Positions 1-8,196 of a stretch of DNA of 64,000 nt are shown here, in pieces; position 1 is the stretch's first letter; the number at the start of each line of letters is the position of its first letter. The notes below the pieces were generated by a model that saw only the letters and a list, made by a program, of their open reading frames with translations, was not told the origin of the DNA and searched no databases. The translations under genes and the position numbers were made by a program. The stretch is from positions 1 through 64,000 of the forward strand of contig JAEZMV010000001.1 in assembly GCA_023414875.1 (NCBI GenBank). The letters run 5' to 3'. The stretch comes from Bacillota bacterium. GTDB taxonomy: Bacteria > Bacillota > Clostridia > Lachnospirales > Lachnospiraceae.

Positions 1-230
1 GTTCGTGATACATCATCACTGATATATCTAATGAAAAATCTTACTTTAGAGCTCATGTGGAACTCTAAATATTTTAGAATTTTCAGGGTTGTTTTACTGT
101 TCAATTATCAAGGTTCATTTTGTTGTGATGCTTTTGTTTACTGTGTTTCTCAACATCAGCTTGACTATCTTATCACGCATCAACACTCTTGTCAACTACT
201 TTTCTAAATTAATTTTCACCGGCTTTTACA
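1..230 (-). promoter_or_regulatory. rRNA operon promoter and leader (rRNA genes lie beyond the left edge)
   Basis: On the minus strand a consensus -35 TTGACA (190-195) is followed after 17 bp by a -10-like TAAGAT (167-172). Downstream the leader contains ACCTTGATAATTGAACAG, the kind of sequence found ahead of 16S rRNA in Firmicutes, and a small stem-loop AGAGTTC-CACAT-GAGCTCT (49-67). No 16S sequence is inside the window, so the rRNA gene itself is inferred to start left of position 1. No believable protein gene is present here. Confidence 0.7.
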
Positions 231-289
231 CCGCTTTACAAGACTACATAATCCGTATATCTTACAATGAAAAATCAAAAAAGCAGAAC

Positions 290-377
290 GGAGAAAGAGG
301 GATTTGAACCCTCGCGCCGCTATTAACGACCTACTCCCTTTCCAGGGGAGCCCCTTCAGCCGCTTGGGTATTTCTCC
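290..377 (-). tRNA. tRNA-Ser (anticodon GGA)
   Basis: On the minus strand the sequence folds as a class II tRNA with matching GGAGAAA/TTTCTCC acceptor ends, a long variable arm, the T-arm GGTTCAAATCC, and an anticodon loop CTGGAAA between CTCCC and GGGAG. The anticodon GGA reads UCC and UCU. It is not 3'-CCA encoded. It lies just upstream of the presumed rRNA promoter and next to a second serine tRNA. Confidence 0.95.
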
Positions 378-470
378 ATTTGGATGATTTATTATCTAAT
401 AAGTTAAAACAACTATTTATATTGTATATAAAATTCTCTTCTACTATATTTAGGTGACTTAACTTAAAAC

Positions 471-555
471 GGAGAGAGTGGGATTCGAACCCACGGTTCC
501 TTTCGGAATCACTGGTTTTCAAGACCAGCCCCTTAAGCCGCTCGGGCATCTCTCC
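471..555 (-). tRNA. tRNA-Ser (anticodon TGA)
   Basis: On the minus strand this is a class II tRNA with GGAGAGA/TCTCTCC acceptor ends, a long variable arm, GGTTCGAATCC T-arm, and an anticodon loop CTTGAAA between CTGGT and ACCAG. Anticodon TGA reads UCA and wobble codons. It is probably cotranscribed with the tRNA-Ser(GGA) 93 bp downstream. Confidence 0.95.
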
Positions 556-647
556 AAACGTCGCTTTGCTAGTATATCATCTTAAATATCATGTGTCAAG
601 TAGTTTTCTATTATTCGCGAAAGAATTGTTCCTTTTTTTTATTGATT

Positions 648-1355
648 TCACACAATAAGATTTCTTGCCATTTGCTCAGCGGGGATCAGATCCTCCGGAG
701 TAGTAATTTTTAGATTATTATAATCACCCATAAGGATTTTAACCGGACTTTTTAGAAATGTTTCGTAAACCATCGCATCATCTGTTATCCCCAAACCGTT
801 CTTATCATTTTCAGCATAAAGGAAGTCATATGCTTTTTTGATTGCAGTATATTCAAAAGCCTGAGGTGTTTGCGCAGACCACAAAGAATTCCGATTAGGG
901 GTTGCTGTAATATAGCCATCCTCATTAATAACTTTTATGGTTTCCTTTACAGGAGTTCCAATAATACAAGCCTTATGAATGACTACCTGATCTAATATTT
1001 TGTTTATTAACTCTGACTTAATAAATGGTCTGGCTCCATCATGAATAAGAACATAGTCTGTATCACCAATACATTCCAATGCTCTATATACTGAGTCATA
1101 ACGTTCTGTACCACCCTCAACGATTGTTACTACCTTTTTTATCTGATAATACTCAACGATTTTTTCTTTACAATAGTCTACCTGACCTTGTCCTGTCACA
1201 AGTATAATCTCATCTACCTTGCTTTCCTCAAATGCTTTGAGCGCATAATATAGAACCGGTCTCTCCTGTAGGGTAAGAAATTGTTTGGCTACCGGGGAAT
1301 TCATACGCTTTCCCTGACCGGCAGCCAAAATAATAGCAGTAAATTTATTTTTCAT
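648..1355 (-). CDS. ispD: 2-C-methyl-D-erythritol 4-phosphate cytidylyltransferase
   Basis: This enzyme transfers CMP from CTP to methylerythritol phosphate in the non-mevalonate isoprenoid pathway, in the cytoplasm. The 235-residue length is normal for the family. The nucleotide-binding motif LAAGQGKRM is at residues 10-18, GGTERYDSV at 81-89, and HDGARPF at 105-111; a TDDA motif is near residue 195. The ATG start at 1355 follows a purine-rich GGAGGATAT stretch at normal spacing. It follows tsaD by about 100 bp on the same strand, and ispF is not adjacent. A TarI-type cytidylyltransferase is the main alternative, but nothing nearby points to teichoic acid synthesis. Confidence 0.93.
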   Translation of the reverse strand: MKNKFTAIILAAGQGKRMNSPVAKQFLTLQERPVLYYALKAFEESKVDEIILVTGQGQVDYCKEKIVEYYQIKKVVTIVEGGTERYDSVYRALECIGDTDYVLIHDGARPFIKSELINKILDQVVIHKACIIGTPVKETIKVINEDGYITATPNRNSLWSAQTPQAFEYTAIKKAYDFLYAENDKNGLGITDDAMVYETFLKSPVKILMGDYNNLKITTPEDLIPAEQMARNLIV

Positions 1356-1459
1356 ATATCCTCCGTTTTACCTGAAAGAACTTAATATATAAATTAATAC
1401 CTAATTATATACTCCCTGCTATAGCCTTAATAGTTTTTTATATATTTACCCGTCAATTA

Positions 1460-2482
1460 TTATCTTTCACCAATTTTTAGGTTTGGCACCGCATTCAGAT
1501 CCAGTCCGGCTCTCGCCCCGTTCCTATATTCATAATAGGCTGCCGTACCGATCATCGCTGCATTGTCCGTACAGTAAATAGGGGATGGGTGATAGAATTC
1601 CAGTCCATTTTCTACACATGCTGATAACATTGCTTTTCGAAGAGAAGAATTAGCTGCAACACCACCGGCCACGGCAACCTTCTTCATTCCAAAATCTTTT
1701 GCCACAAGCATTGTTTTTGTCACCAAAACATCAATCACTGCCTCTTGGAAAGAAGCCGCAATATCTGCTTTGTTTATCTCTACCTGTTTCATTTCACAGG
1801 AGTTAATGTGATTTAATACTGCTGATTTTAAACCGCTGAAGCTAAAATCATAGGGAGCCCCTTCAATCTGAGCTCTGGGAAATGCAATCGCTTTTTTGTT
1901 ACCTTCTCCTGATAACTTGTCTATCTTCGGACCGCCCGGATATCCCAGTCCAATCGCTCTGGCCACCTTATCAAAAGCTTCTCCGGCAGCATCATCCCTC
2001 GTCTTCCCGATAATTTCATAGGCTCCATATTCTTTCACCAATACCAGATGGGTATGTCCCCCCGATACGATTAGGCAAAGAAATGGAGGTTCCAATTCCT
2101 TATTCTCTATATAATTAGCTGAAACATGCCCTTCGATATGGTGGACTCCGACTAACGGTATTTTTCTCGCAAAGCTGATAGCTTTTGCTTCAGCTACTCC
2201 GACTAGCAGCGCTCCTACCAGCCCCGGCCCATAGGTAACTCCAATTACATCTATGTCCTCCAGGGTAACCTTTGCTTCACTTAGTGCCTCTTCAATCACC
2301 TGATTTATTTTCTCAATATGTTTCCTGGATGCTATCTCAGGAACTACTCCTCCATACAATTTATGAAGTTCAATTTGCGAAGAGATTATATTAGAGAGTA
2401 CTTCTCTTCCATTTTTCACAACCGCTGCTGCCGTTTCATCACAAGAGGTTTCTATTGCTAATATTCGTATATCCTTTGTCAT
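1460..2482 (-). CDS. tsaD: tRNA N6-adenosine threonylcarbamoyltransferase TsaD
   Basis: TsaD transfers the threonylcarbamoyl group to A37 of ANN-decoding tRNAs (t6A) in complex with TsaB and TsaE, both encoded 3-5 kb away on the same strand. The 340-residue protein has the ASKHA-fold signature ETSCDET (11-17), the metal-binding HHIEGH (114-119), SGGHTHL and a C-terminal AGGVAANSSLR segment, with CTDNAAMIG near the end. The ATG is preceded by GAAGG at 6 nt. TsaC/YwlC, needed for the first step, is not in the window. Confidence 0.97.
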   Translation of the reverse strand: MTKDIRILAIETSCDETAAAVVKNGREVLSNIISSQIELHKLYGGVVPEIASRKHIEKINQVIEEALSEAKVTLEDIDVIGVTYGPGLVGALLVGVAEAKAISFARKIPLVGVHHIEGHVSANYIENKELEPPFLCLIVSGGHTHLVLVKEYGAYEIIGKTRDDAAGEAFDKVARAIGLGYPGGPKIDKLSGEGNKKAIAFPRAQIEGAPYDFSFSGLKSAVLNHINSCEMKQVEINKADIAASFQEAVIDVLVTKTMLVAKDFGMKKVAVAGGVAANSSLRKAMLSACVENGLEFYHPSPIYCTDNAAMIGTAAYYEYRNGARAGLDLNAVPNLKIGER

Positions 2483-2637
2483 ACTCTACCTTCATTCCTT
2501 CGAACGTATTTTGCGCATATTAAGTTCGTGTCAATTGTGCTAGCACACTTTGAATATGCTGGCACAGCCTTTACTCCATCTTTGCGCTTATGCAAACCAC
2601 GAGGTTTAATATCTGTATCTACCTATTTATGCTGGTT

Positions 2638-3219
2638 TTATTTATCTTCTTCCTCACTCACATATCGCCATCCAAATATCTTCCATTTTTTATTCTCATC
2701 CTGCCTCAGAAACAATTCTCTAATCTCAGCAAATCTTACATCCTCCTGTATGGTAAAGGAAACTGATTTCGTAGCATATTTTACCCCATCAATCTCATTC
2801 TCCTCGTCCATATCCTCATTCACAATCACAAAACTCAATATGGTCCTTTTTTTATCCTTCCATTTTGCAATATCGGAATAAAGATCATTTAAATATGCGT
2901 CTTCAGGATTTTCCTCTAAAAACTTCTCATCATATAACTCTCTTACTTTTAAGGCTAATGCCTTGACTTCTTCATCCTTTAAATCACCATAAATATTTTT
3001 TGTCATACTTGCATATAGCTTGGCAACTTCCTTAGGCGTTTCGGGATAATATAGCTCCAGATCCTTACTTATTAATTTTTCGACCTCTGATTGATGATCA
3101 GATGAGGTATCGATTGGAGTTGTCCGGTTAGACCAATAATAATAAAACAGCAGTATAATAATAGCTATTATTAACATTACACCGATTGTGGTACTAGTTT
3201 TTTTCTTAGCTTTCCCCAT
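2638..3219 (-). CDS. Conserved membrane-anchored protein of unknown function
   Basis: I do not recognise a family. The 193-residue protein begins with a short lysine-rich cytoplasmic stretch (residues 1-9), then a single hydrophobic helix (about 12-30) ending in YYYWSNRT, then a soluble acidic and lysine-rich domain of about 160 residues that should lie outside the membrane. The extracytoplasmic part has alternating beta-like segments near the C-terminus (KYATKSVSF, RFAEIRELFLRQDENKKWKIFGWRYV), reminiscent of NTF2-like folds, but this is inference. It starts 20 bp after the preceding plane of rnz, which reads into it from upstream, so the two are probably cotranscribed. Confidence 0.75.
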   Translation of the reverse strand: MGKAKKKTSTTIGVMLIIAIIILLFYYYWSNRTTPIDTSSDHQSEVEKLISKDLELYYPETPKEVAKLYASMTKNIYGDLKDEEVKALALKVRELYDEKFLEENPEDAYLNDLYSDIAKWKDKKRTILSFVIVNEDMDEENEIDGVKYATKSVSFTIQEDVRFAEIRELFLRQDENKKWKIFGWRYVSEEEDK

Positions 3220-3239
3220 ACTATTTCCTCCTACTTCTG

Positions 3240-4154
3240 TTATTCATCTTTATCAAATTCCAGCGTAATACTTTTTCTGTCTTTCCCAATTTTAGTATCT
3301 CTAAAAATCCGTTTTGCCTCACCAATAAAATCCTCCGGCCGAATTAAAGACGGACTATAGTGAGTAAGCCATAATTCTCCTACCTTTGCCTCCTTCGCAA
3401 GTTTAGCCGCCTCACAAAATGTCATGTGCTTGTATTCCTTTGCCTTTGTATCCTTTTCGTTTTCACCATACATGCCTTCACAAATAAACAAATCCGAACC
3501 GGCAGCATTTTCTGATATAATTTTTACAGGTCTGGAATCCGTACAATAGGTTAATTTTATTCCCCTACGTTCCGGGCCGATGACTAAATCAGGTGTATAA
3601 ACGATATCGCCATCTATTATGGTTTCACCTTTCTGTAGCTTATTCCAGTATTTCTGAGGTACCTGATTTTCTAAAGCACGTTCGGTATAAAATCTTCCCC
3701 CTCTTCGGATTGCAAGGCTGTATCCATAACAAATGATATTATGCTTCACTTGAAATGCCTTGATTTGGTAACCATTTAGCTCCAGGGTTTCTTCCGGTGT
3801 ATTCAATTCAATAAACTTAAGCTCGAATGGAAGTTCAGGTGCAATGACACGAAGCGCATTAACAACGCGTTCCAAACCCTTAGGTCCGATTAAAGTTACC
3901 GGTTCTGTCCGCTCCGCATTACCCATCGAAAGCAGTAATCCAGGTAACCCACTGATATGATCACCATGAAAATGCGTAAAACATATAGTATCTATCGAAT
4001 GAAAACTCCATCCCTTTTCTCTTATCGCTATCTGTGTACCTTCACCGCAATCTATTAATAAACTGCTTCCATTAAATCTTGTCATAAGAGCAGTTAACCA
4101 TCTGCCCGGCAGCGGCATCATTCCGCTGGTTCCTAATAAACATACATCTAACAT
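3240..4154 (-). CDS. rnz: Ribonuclease Z
   Basis: RNase Z is the metallo-beta-lactamase-fold endonuclease that trims the 3' end of tRNA precursors lacking an encoded CCA, which fits the CCA-less tRNA-Ser genes at the left of the window. At 304 residues it is a short-form RNase Z. The zinc motif HFHGDH is at 61-66, with LLIDCGEGTQ at 33-42 before it, a later CTDSRP segment and a C-terminal LTHYSPS motif. The gene downstream begins only 20 bp after its stop. Confidence 0.95.
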   Translation of the reverse strand: MLDVCLLGTSGMMPLPGRWLTALMTRFNGSSLLIDCGEGTQIAIREKGWSFHSIDTICFTHFHGDHISGLPGLLLSMGNAERTEPVTLIGPKGLERVVNALRVIAPELPFELKFIELNTPEETLELNGYQIKAFQVKHNIICYGYSLAIRRGGRFYTERALENQVPQKYWNKLQKGETIIDGDIVYTPDLVIGPERRGIKLTYCTDSRPVKIISENAAGSDLFICEGMYGENEKDTKAKEYKHMTFCEAAKLAKEAKVGELWLTHYSPSLIRPEDFIGEAKRIFRDTKIGKDRKSITLEFDKDE

Positions 4155-4400
4155 TTTTATCCATGCCTTTCAAACATTATTTCTATATCATTTTACCACA
4201 GTTTACACATTCGTATAAGCATGTATACAATTATTTTAACAGTATTTTCTATCATTTGTCCAGATAATTGTTTCTATGTATATAGGGATTGCTCCTTTGA
4301 GCGCAGCACAGTGTGCAATATCATTATGTTGAGAAATGCTACATTCAGCCATCCAAGTCGTAGAAATGACCAGGAAGAAATGTATATACATCACTAATCG

Positions 4401-4435
4401 AAAAAGGCGTCGCACTATTTTTAGCACGACACCTT
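4401..4435 (-). terminator. Intrinsic terminator after the zinc-ribbon gene
   Basis: On the minus strand AAGGTGTCGTGC and GTGCGACGCCTT form a stem with G-U pairs, followed immediately by a run of T. It lies just after the stop of the gene ending at 4444. Short ORFs overlapping it look spurious. Confidence 0.75.
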
Positions 4436-4443
4436 CTCCATGT

Positions 4444-4686
4444 TCATAAAGCTTCTAATTTCATTTTTACTTTAACAGGAATTTTAAATTCAGAAATTAC
4501 TTTATCATAGCATTCTTCACAAAGATTAAAGTGATGCACTTCCATATCCCGTCCAGAGAAATAGCCCCACTCCTTAGTTGCTTCGAATGCATCCTCCTTC
4601 AGGACTCCATTTTCAAACCTTAATCTCTTCCCGCAGGAATTGCAGCAAATATCCTCACTATTATTAATGTTCTCTGCCCTTTTCAA
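4444..4686 (-). CDS. Small zinc-ribbon-like protein
   Basis: This 80-residue protein has two CxxC pairs, CNSCGK near residues 15-20 and CEECYD near 56-61, and a further Cys before the first. That spacing is typical of a small zinc-binding ribbon. Between them is an FSGRDMEVHHFNL stretch, and the C-terminus is lysine-rich. Similar short proteins occur in clostridia without assigned function. It stands alone with its own terminator downstream, 77 bp after rimI. Its function is unknown. Confidence 0.75.
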   Translation of the reverse strand: MKRAENINNSEDICCNSCGKRLRFENGVLKEDAFEATKEWGYFSGRDMEVHHFNLCEECYDKVISEFKIPVKVKMKLEAL

Positions 4687-4763
4687 GACTTATCCCTCCA
4701 TTATTGTACATGCATCGCCTTAGGTACATTATAATCTGAAACCACTTTTTTTTACAGTGGGAA

Positions 4764-5204
4764 TTACTGTATCAGTTTCAGCCACATAATGACAGCATCC
4801 TCTTTCGGTTTCGAATAAAAATCCTTACGAGTGCCTGCTTTTTCAAAGCCTAGAGCTTCATAAAGGTGGATTGCCGCAGAATTAGAGCTTCGGACTTCCA
4901 GGGTAAGGGAGCCGATACCCCTGCTTTTTGATTCCTCCAGTAAAGTTTTTAACATCAATAAACCAATACCTTGCTTACGATATTCTTCCTTCACTGCTAC
5001 ATTATAGATATAACCTTCACCTGCTATCCCCCAGTAACCACAATAGCCGGTGATTATTCCGTTCGTTTCAGCTACCAGATATCCATTATTTGCTCCGTTT
5101 AAGGAGCTGCGAAAATCTTCTTCACTCCAGGGATCAGAGAAGGTCTGTTGTTCAATCCTGCATACCTCCTGCAAATCTTCTTCCCTCATTTTTCGAATTT
5201 CCAT
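4764..5204 (-). CDS. rimI: Ribosomal protein S18-alanine N-acetyltransferase-like GNAT protein
   Basis: RimI acetylates the N-terminal alanine of S18 using acetyl-CoA. The 146-residue protein carries the GNAT acetyl-CoA loop YRKQGIG, followed by LTLEVRSSNSAAIHLYEALGFEKAGTR-type C-terminal strands characteristic of RimI (written in part). I chose the ATG at 5204: a GGAGG sits 11 nt upstream, whereas the next upstream ATG (5213) is only 2 nt from it. It begins 23 bp after tsaB, the usual tsaB-rimI pairing in Firmicutes, which supports RimI over a generic acetyltransferase. Confidence 0.9.
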   Translation of the reverse strand: MEIRKMREEDLQEVCRIEQQTFSDPWSEEDFRSSLNGANNGYLVAETNGIITGYCGYWGIAGEGYIYNVAVKEEYRKQGIGLLMLKTLLEESKSRGIGSLTLEVRSSNSAAIHLYEALGFEKAGTRKDFYSKPKEDAVIMWLKLIQ

Positions 5205-5227
5205 ACTGATCATAACCTCCAACTATC

Positions 5228-5929
5228 CTACTGCTTCCGCTCAGCGCGTTCACGCTCCGCCTGTGATAATCTTAGGTATACGGGCTCATGCTTCGTGGCG
5301 GTTTCGATCAAGTTCTTCTTATAATAAAGAATTCCAAGCGCACCGACGGCACCTGCTCTTTGTCGGCTTAAATGAATGGGAGCAAACTTATAACTTACCT
5401 TAATCTTCTCTTCTATGATTTCCCTATATACAGCCGTTGCATCTCCCAGGAATATAACCTCGCGTCCTAGAGCATTAAGCTCCTCTAGGATACTGTCTAC
5501 CTCGATTGCCACCTGCGGCTTCAGGATGTTAAACTCATTATTATTAAATTCATATATTCCAGTATATACCTGGTTTCTTCTGGCATCCATCATAGGACAG
5601 ATTAATTGATCGGTTCCATACATATTATAGGCAAGACCATCCAGAGTTGGCACCGGAATAATCGGTATGCTTAAGGCGAGGCCGAGCCCCTTCGCTGTGG
5701 CCGAACCGATCCGAAGACCGGTAAAGGATCCGGGGCCTGAAGCAACCGCTATCGCATCCACCTCGGATAAATCCATCTCTACCATCTTCACGATTTCCTC
5801 CAGCATGGGCAATAGGGTCTGTGAGTGTGTCTTTTTATAATTAACGGTATACTCTGCAAGCATTGCCTCTTCTGTCAGAATTGAAACGGAGGCAACAAGC
5901 CCAGAGCTGTCAAGTGCTAGTATTTTCAT
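5228..5929 (-). CDS. tsaB: tRNA threonylcarbamoyladenosine biosynthesis protein TsaB
   Basis: TsaB is the non-catalytic ASKHA-fold partner that dimerises with TsaD for t6A synthesis. The 233-residue protein starts ILALDSSG (3-10), has the conserved ASGPGSFTGLRIG segment (about 63-75) and PMMDARRNQVYTG further on, all typical of TsaB. The normal length argues against truncation. It sits between tsaE and rimI on the same strand with short gaps, so the three probably form one operon. Confidence 0.96.
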   Translation of the reverse strand: MKILALDSSGLVASVSILTEEAMLAEYTVNYKKTHSQTLLPMLEEIVKMVEMDLSEVDAIAVASGPGSFTGLRIGSATAKGLGLALSIPIIPVPTLDGLAYNMYGTDQLICPMMDARRNQVYTGIYEFNNNEFNILKPQVAIEVDSILEELNALGREVIFLGDATAVYREIIEEKIKVSYKFAPIHLSRQRAGAVGALGILYYKKNLIETATKHEPVYLRLSQAERERAERKQ

Positions 5930-5993
5930 ACTCTGTACTTCCTCTCATTTAGATTTATTATAACATGTAATACTTGAGGACTGGTTGATTAAC

Positions 5994-6416
5994 TTATGAC
6001 TGAATTATAATTTTCCGATAATCAAAGCCTTTATTTAGATCTTTCTTTATGGTAATGGTTGTCCTGTTTTTCGGTAATAACTCTTCTATCAGTTCAGCCC
6101 ACTCGATTAAGCAGACCCCATCTCCATAGAAATAATCTTCATAGCCGATCTCTTCCATCTCTTCGATGTCCGCAATCCGGTATACATCAAAGTGATAAAA
6201 AGGCATATTTTTTCCATCATACTGTTGAATAATGGTAAAGGTAGGGCTGCTTACTGCTTCCTCTATTCCAAGGCCCCTTGCAAAGCCCTGCGTAAAAACA
6301 GTCTTACCGACACCTAAATCTCCGCCAAGACAGTATACCTCACCTTTTTTTGCCGCCATTCCCATCCGGTATCCTAATTGAAAGGTATCCTCTGCCTGAA
6401 AACTATCTATTATCAT
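5994..6416 (-). CDS. tsaE: tRNA threonylcarbamoyladenosine biosynthesis ATPase TsaE
   Basis: TsaE is the P-loop ATPase that regulates the TsaB-TsaD complex. Counting from the chosen ATG, the Walker A motif GDLGVGKT is at residues 32-39, SPTF near 60-63, HFDVYR near 75-80, and EWAE about 30 residues later; all are family hallmarks. I chose the ATG at 6416 because AGAGGAA lies 5 nt upstream; a longer reading begins with six poorly conserved residues. It is the first gene of the tsaE-tsaB-rimI run. Confidence 0.95.
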   Translation of the reverse strand: MIIDSFQAEDTFQLGYRMGMAAKKGEVYCLGGDLGVGKTVFTQGFARGLGIEEAVSSPTFTIIQQYDGKNMPFYHFDVYRIADIEEMEEIGYEDYFYGDGVCLIEWAELIEELLPKNRTTITIKKDLNKGFDYRKIIIQS

Positions 6417-6490
6417 ATCATTTCCTCTGCACATTCTAATTCCTTTTTTCCTAATGTCTTTCGACCGGAATTATTATAGCAGAATTACGC

Positions 6491-6535
6491 TAAAAAAGAT
6501 AGAGCCTCTTTGAAGTACTGCTTAAAAGAAGCTCT
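6491..6535 (-). terminator. Intrinsic terminator after ribU
   Basis: On the minus strand AGAGCTTCTTT pairs with AAAGAGGCTCT (one bulge), then ATCTTTTTT. It closes the riboflavin transporter transcript about 90 bp after its stop. Confidence 0.75.
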
Positions 6536-6627
6536 AAATCTGTATGTTATTTATAATAAATGTTTCTAAGTTAACTATTCTATATGCAAAATTCAGTCTG
6601 TAATGACACCATATTTATGCTGGTTGA

Positions 6628-7275
6628 TTATAATATGCGACCCCTTAATAATCGATACGTATAATATCCGATTGCTGACATAGCAATACCCTTTAAAATA
6701 TTGAATGGAGTAATACCGATTAATACAAGTCCGGCCACATCCTTAATGGAGGGTACATTTGCAGCAGCCATATTAATGATAGCATCCATCCCCATAATGT
6801 TTGCATATAAAGGAAGCATAACAAAATAATTCAGAAGCGCTCCCACGGTGGCAAATGATATCGTACCGATTCCATATATAGATACCATATATAAAGCATT
6901 CCAGGATTTTGATTTTTTAGCGGTTTCATTTAAAGACTTTTTATTTTTTAACTGATACAAAAACCCGACTGGTATAACGAAGGCACTGCTGATCAGGAAA
7001 TTTGCTAATTCTCCAACCCCACTGGTTGAAGTAGCTGTTAATGCTTTTATCAGGTTCTTAATCAGCTCTACAAACACTCCTGATAACGGCCCGTACTGTA
7101 ACGCAACGATGACTGCCGGAATATCGCTGAATTCAAGTTCCAAGAAACCCAGATGCTTATAAGGCAGATGAAAAAGCATTAGTACATATGAAAGAGCTGA
7201 GAATAGTCCCAAAATCACTATCTGCTTCGTTGAAAATAATCTTTTGTTTTGACTTGTAATCGTACTTGTTTTCAT
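6628..7275 (-). CDS. ribU: ECF transporter S component, riboflavin type
   Basis: This is the substrate-binding membrane subunit of an energy-coupling factor importer; the shared EcfAA'T energising module is not in the window. The 215-residue protein has about six hydrophobic segments and the typical S-component pattern LGLFSALSYVLM near the N-terminus followed by LEFSDIPAVIVAL. Riboflavin specificity rests mainly on the FMN riboswitch in its 5' leader. The ATG at 7275 follows AGGAGAGAATAAA. Confidence 0.93.
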   Translation of the reverse strand: MKTSTITSQNKRLFSTKQIVILGLFSALSYVLMLFHLPYKHLGFLELEFSDIPAVIVALQYGPLSGVFVELIKNLIKALTATSTSGVGELANFLISSAFVIPVGFLYQLKNKKSLNETAKKSKSWNALYMVSIYGIGTISFATVGALLNYFVMLPLYANIMGMDAIINMAAANVPSIKDVAGLVLIGITPFNILKGIAMSAIGYYTYRLLRGRIL

Positions 7276-7331
7276 TTTATTCTCTCCTTTTAATATGCAA
7301 AGGGAAAACTTTGGGTTTCATTGCAGAACAT

Positions 7332-7366
7332 AAAAATCCCCGATTTTAAACAAGTTAAAATCGGGG
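7332..7366 (-). terminator. FMN riboswitch expression-platform terminator
   Basis: On the minus strand CCCCGATTTTAA and TTAAAATCGGGG form a perfect 12-bp stem followed by ATTTTTATG. It lies between the FMN aptamer and ribU, so FMN binding is expected to favour termination before the coding region. Confidence 0.85.
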
Positions 7367-7397
7367 CATACATCTTACAATCTAATAAGTTCTGCTG

Positions 7398-7527
7398 CTC
7401 TTCTTTCATCCAGACTTTACTGTCGGTTTTGGAATTTCACCAAATCAATCATCAATGATTTCAATTAAATCATCTACGAGTCGCGGACTATACCGCCGGT
7501 CGGGAATTTCACCCTGCCCCGAAGAAT
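7398..7527 (-). promoter_or_regulatory. FMN riboswitch (RFN element)
   Basis: The minus strand holds the conserved RFN strings GGGGCAGGGTGAAATTCCC, GACCGGCGGTATAGTCCGCGA and GGTGAAATTCC-AAACCGACAGTAAAGTCTGGATG in order, with a P1 stem of TTCTTC and GAAGAG. A terminator hairpin and ribU follow on the same strand. This is a textbook transcription-attenuating FMN switch. Confidence 0.97.
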
Positions 7528-7719
7528 TTCCTTTATTCAATTTACAAATTCATATTACATCAGCTTACAGTCATTGTCAATATATTAATCCGTGTAAATT
7601 TTTATTTGCTTCGATATATAGTTACTGTTCACACACTAACTAAGGTACAGATATGATTTCGCTAAATGATTCCGAGGCAGAGCTGCTTTCGCTTAATTGC
7701 GCTACGTAACGATATGTAC

Positions 7720-8058
7720 TTATTCACTAAGCCCTTCTACATAATTGATCGGAACCGAGAACATAATGCCGGTATTTGGTGTACTTAACTCACCGGTTAC
7801 TTTTTTTATTGCTTCTCTAGCCTTCATAACCTGTTCATCTTTTAATACAAACATCATAATTTTGCAGGAGGACACCCCTTCGTCAGCGAGTAGAGCTTTA
7901 ATCATACTGAATATCGGTAGTTCCTCCATATTAACCAATGACCTTGCCATTCCGGTCCCTTCTAAAATGGTACCTCCTTTGACTCCGGCTTCCGTAAGAT
8001 ACTTTACGATTGGATCTACCAACTCTACTTTTTTTAGAATCAAAATCAACAGTTGCAT
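7720..8058 (-). CDS. P-II-like small signalling protein
   Basis: The 112-residue protein begins MQLLILILKK and has a ferredoxin-like alternation of strands and helices with the glycine-rich TEAGVKGGTILEGTG segment, resembling the GlnB/P-II fold in length and pattern. I do not see the T-loop tyrosine motif of classical GlnB. No ammonium transporter, glutamine synthetase or other nitrogen gene is adjacent, so its ligand and target are unknown. The start at 8058 is preferred because AAAGG lies about 10 nt upstream; two upstream ATGs in frame are less well placed. It stands alone. Confidence 0.75.
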   Translation of the reverse strand: MQLLILILKKVELVDPIVKYLTEAGVKGGTILEGTGMARSLVNMEELPIFSMIKALLADEGVSSCKIMMFVLKDEQVMKAREAIKKVTGELSTPNTGIMFSVPINYVEGLSE

Positions 8059-8196
8059 AATCATCCACCCTTTCTTATTCATTATATGTTAAGTAGCATA
8101 TATCGGTCCTATGCTTCAGTAACAATGTTAAGTATAAATAGGTAATTAATAAACTATAAACCTTGTTGGACAGTTATTCAGTATCGCAATTACCTA

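Noticed and set aside
89..307. ORF of 72 codons on the plus strand near the left edge
   Set aside because: It overlaps the rRNA leader and the first tRNA-Ser and has no ribosome site; such frames are common false ORFs in rRNA leaders.
4236..4427. 63-codon minus-strand ORF
   Set aside because: It starts inside a terminator hairpin and has no ribosome site or family resemblance.
7657..7712. Sequence resembling a degenerate copy of repeat element A (TTTCGCTAAATGATT)
   Set aside because: Only a short similarity, with no paired arms; may be chance.
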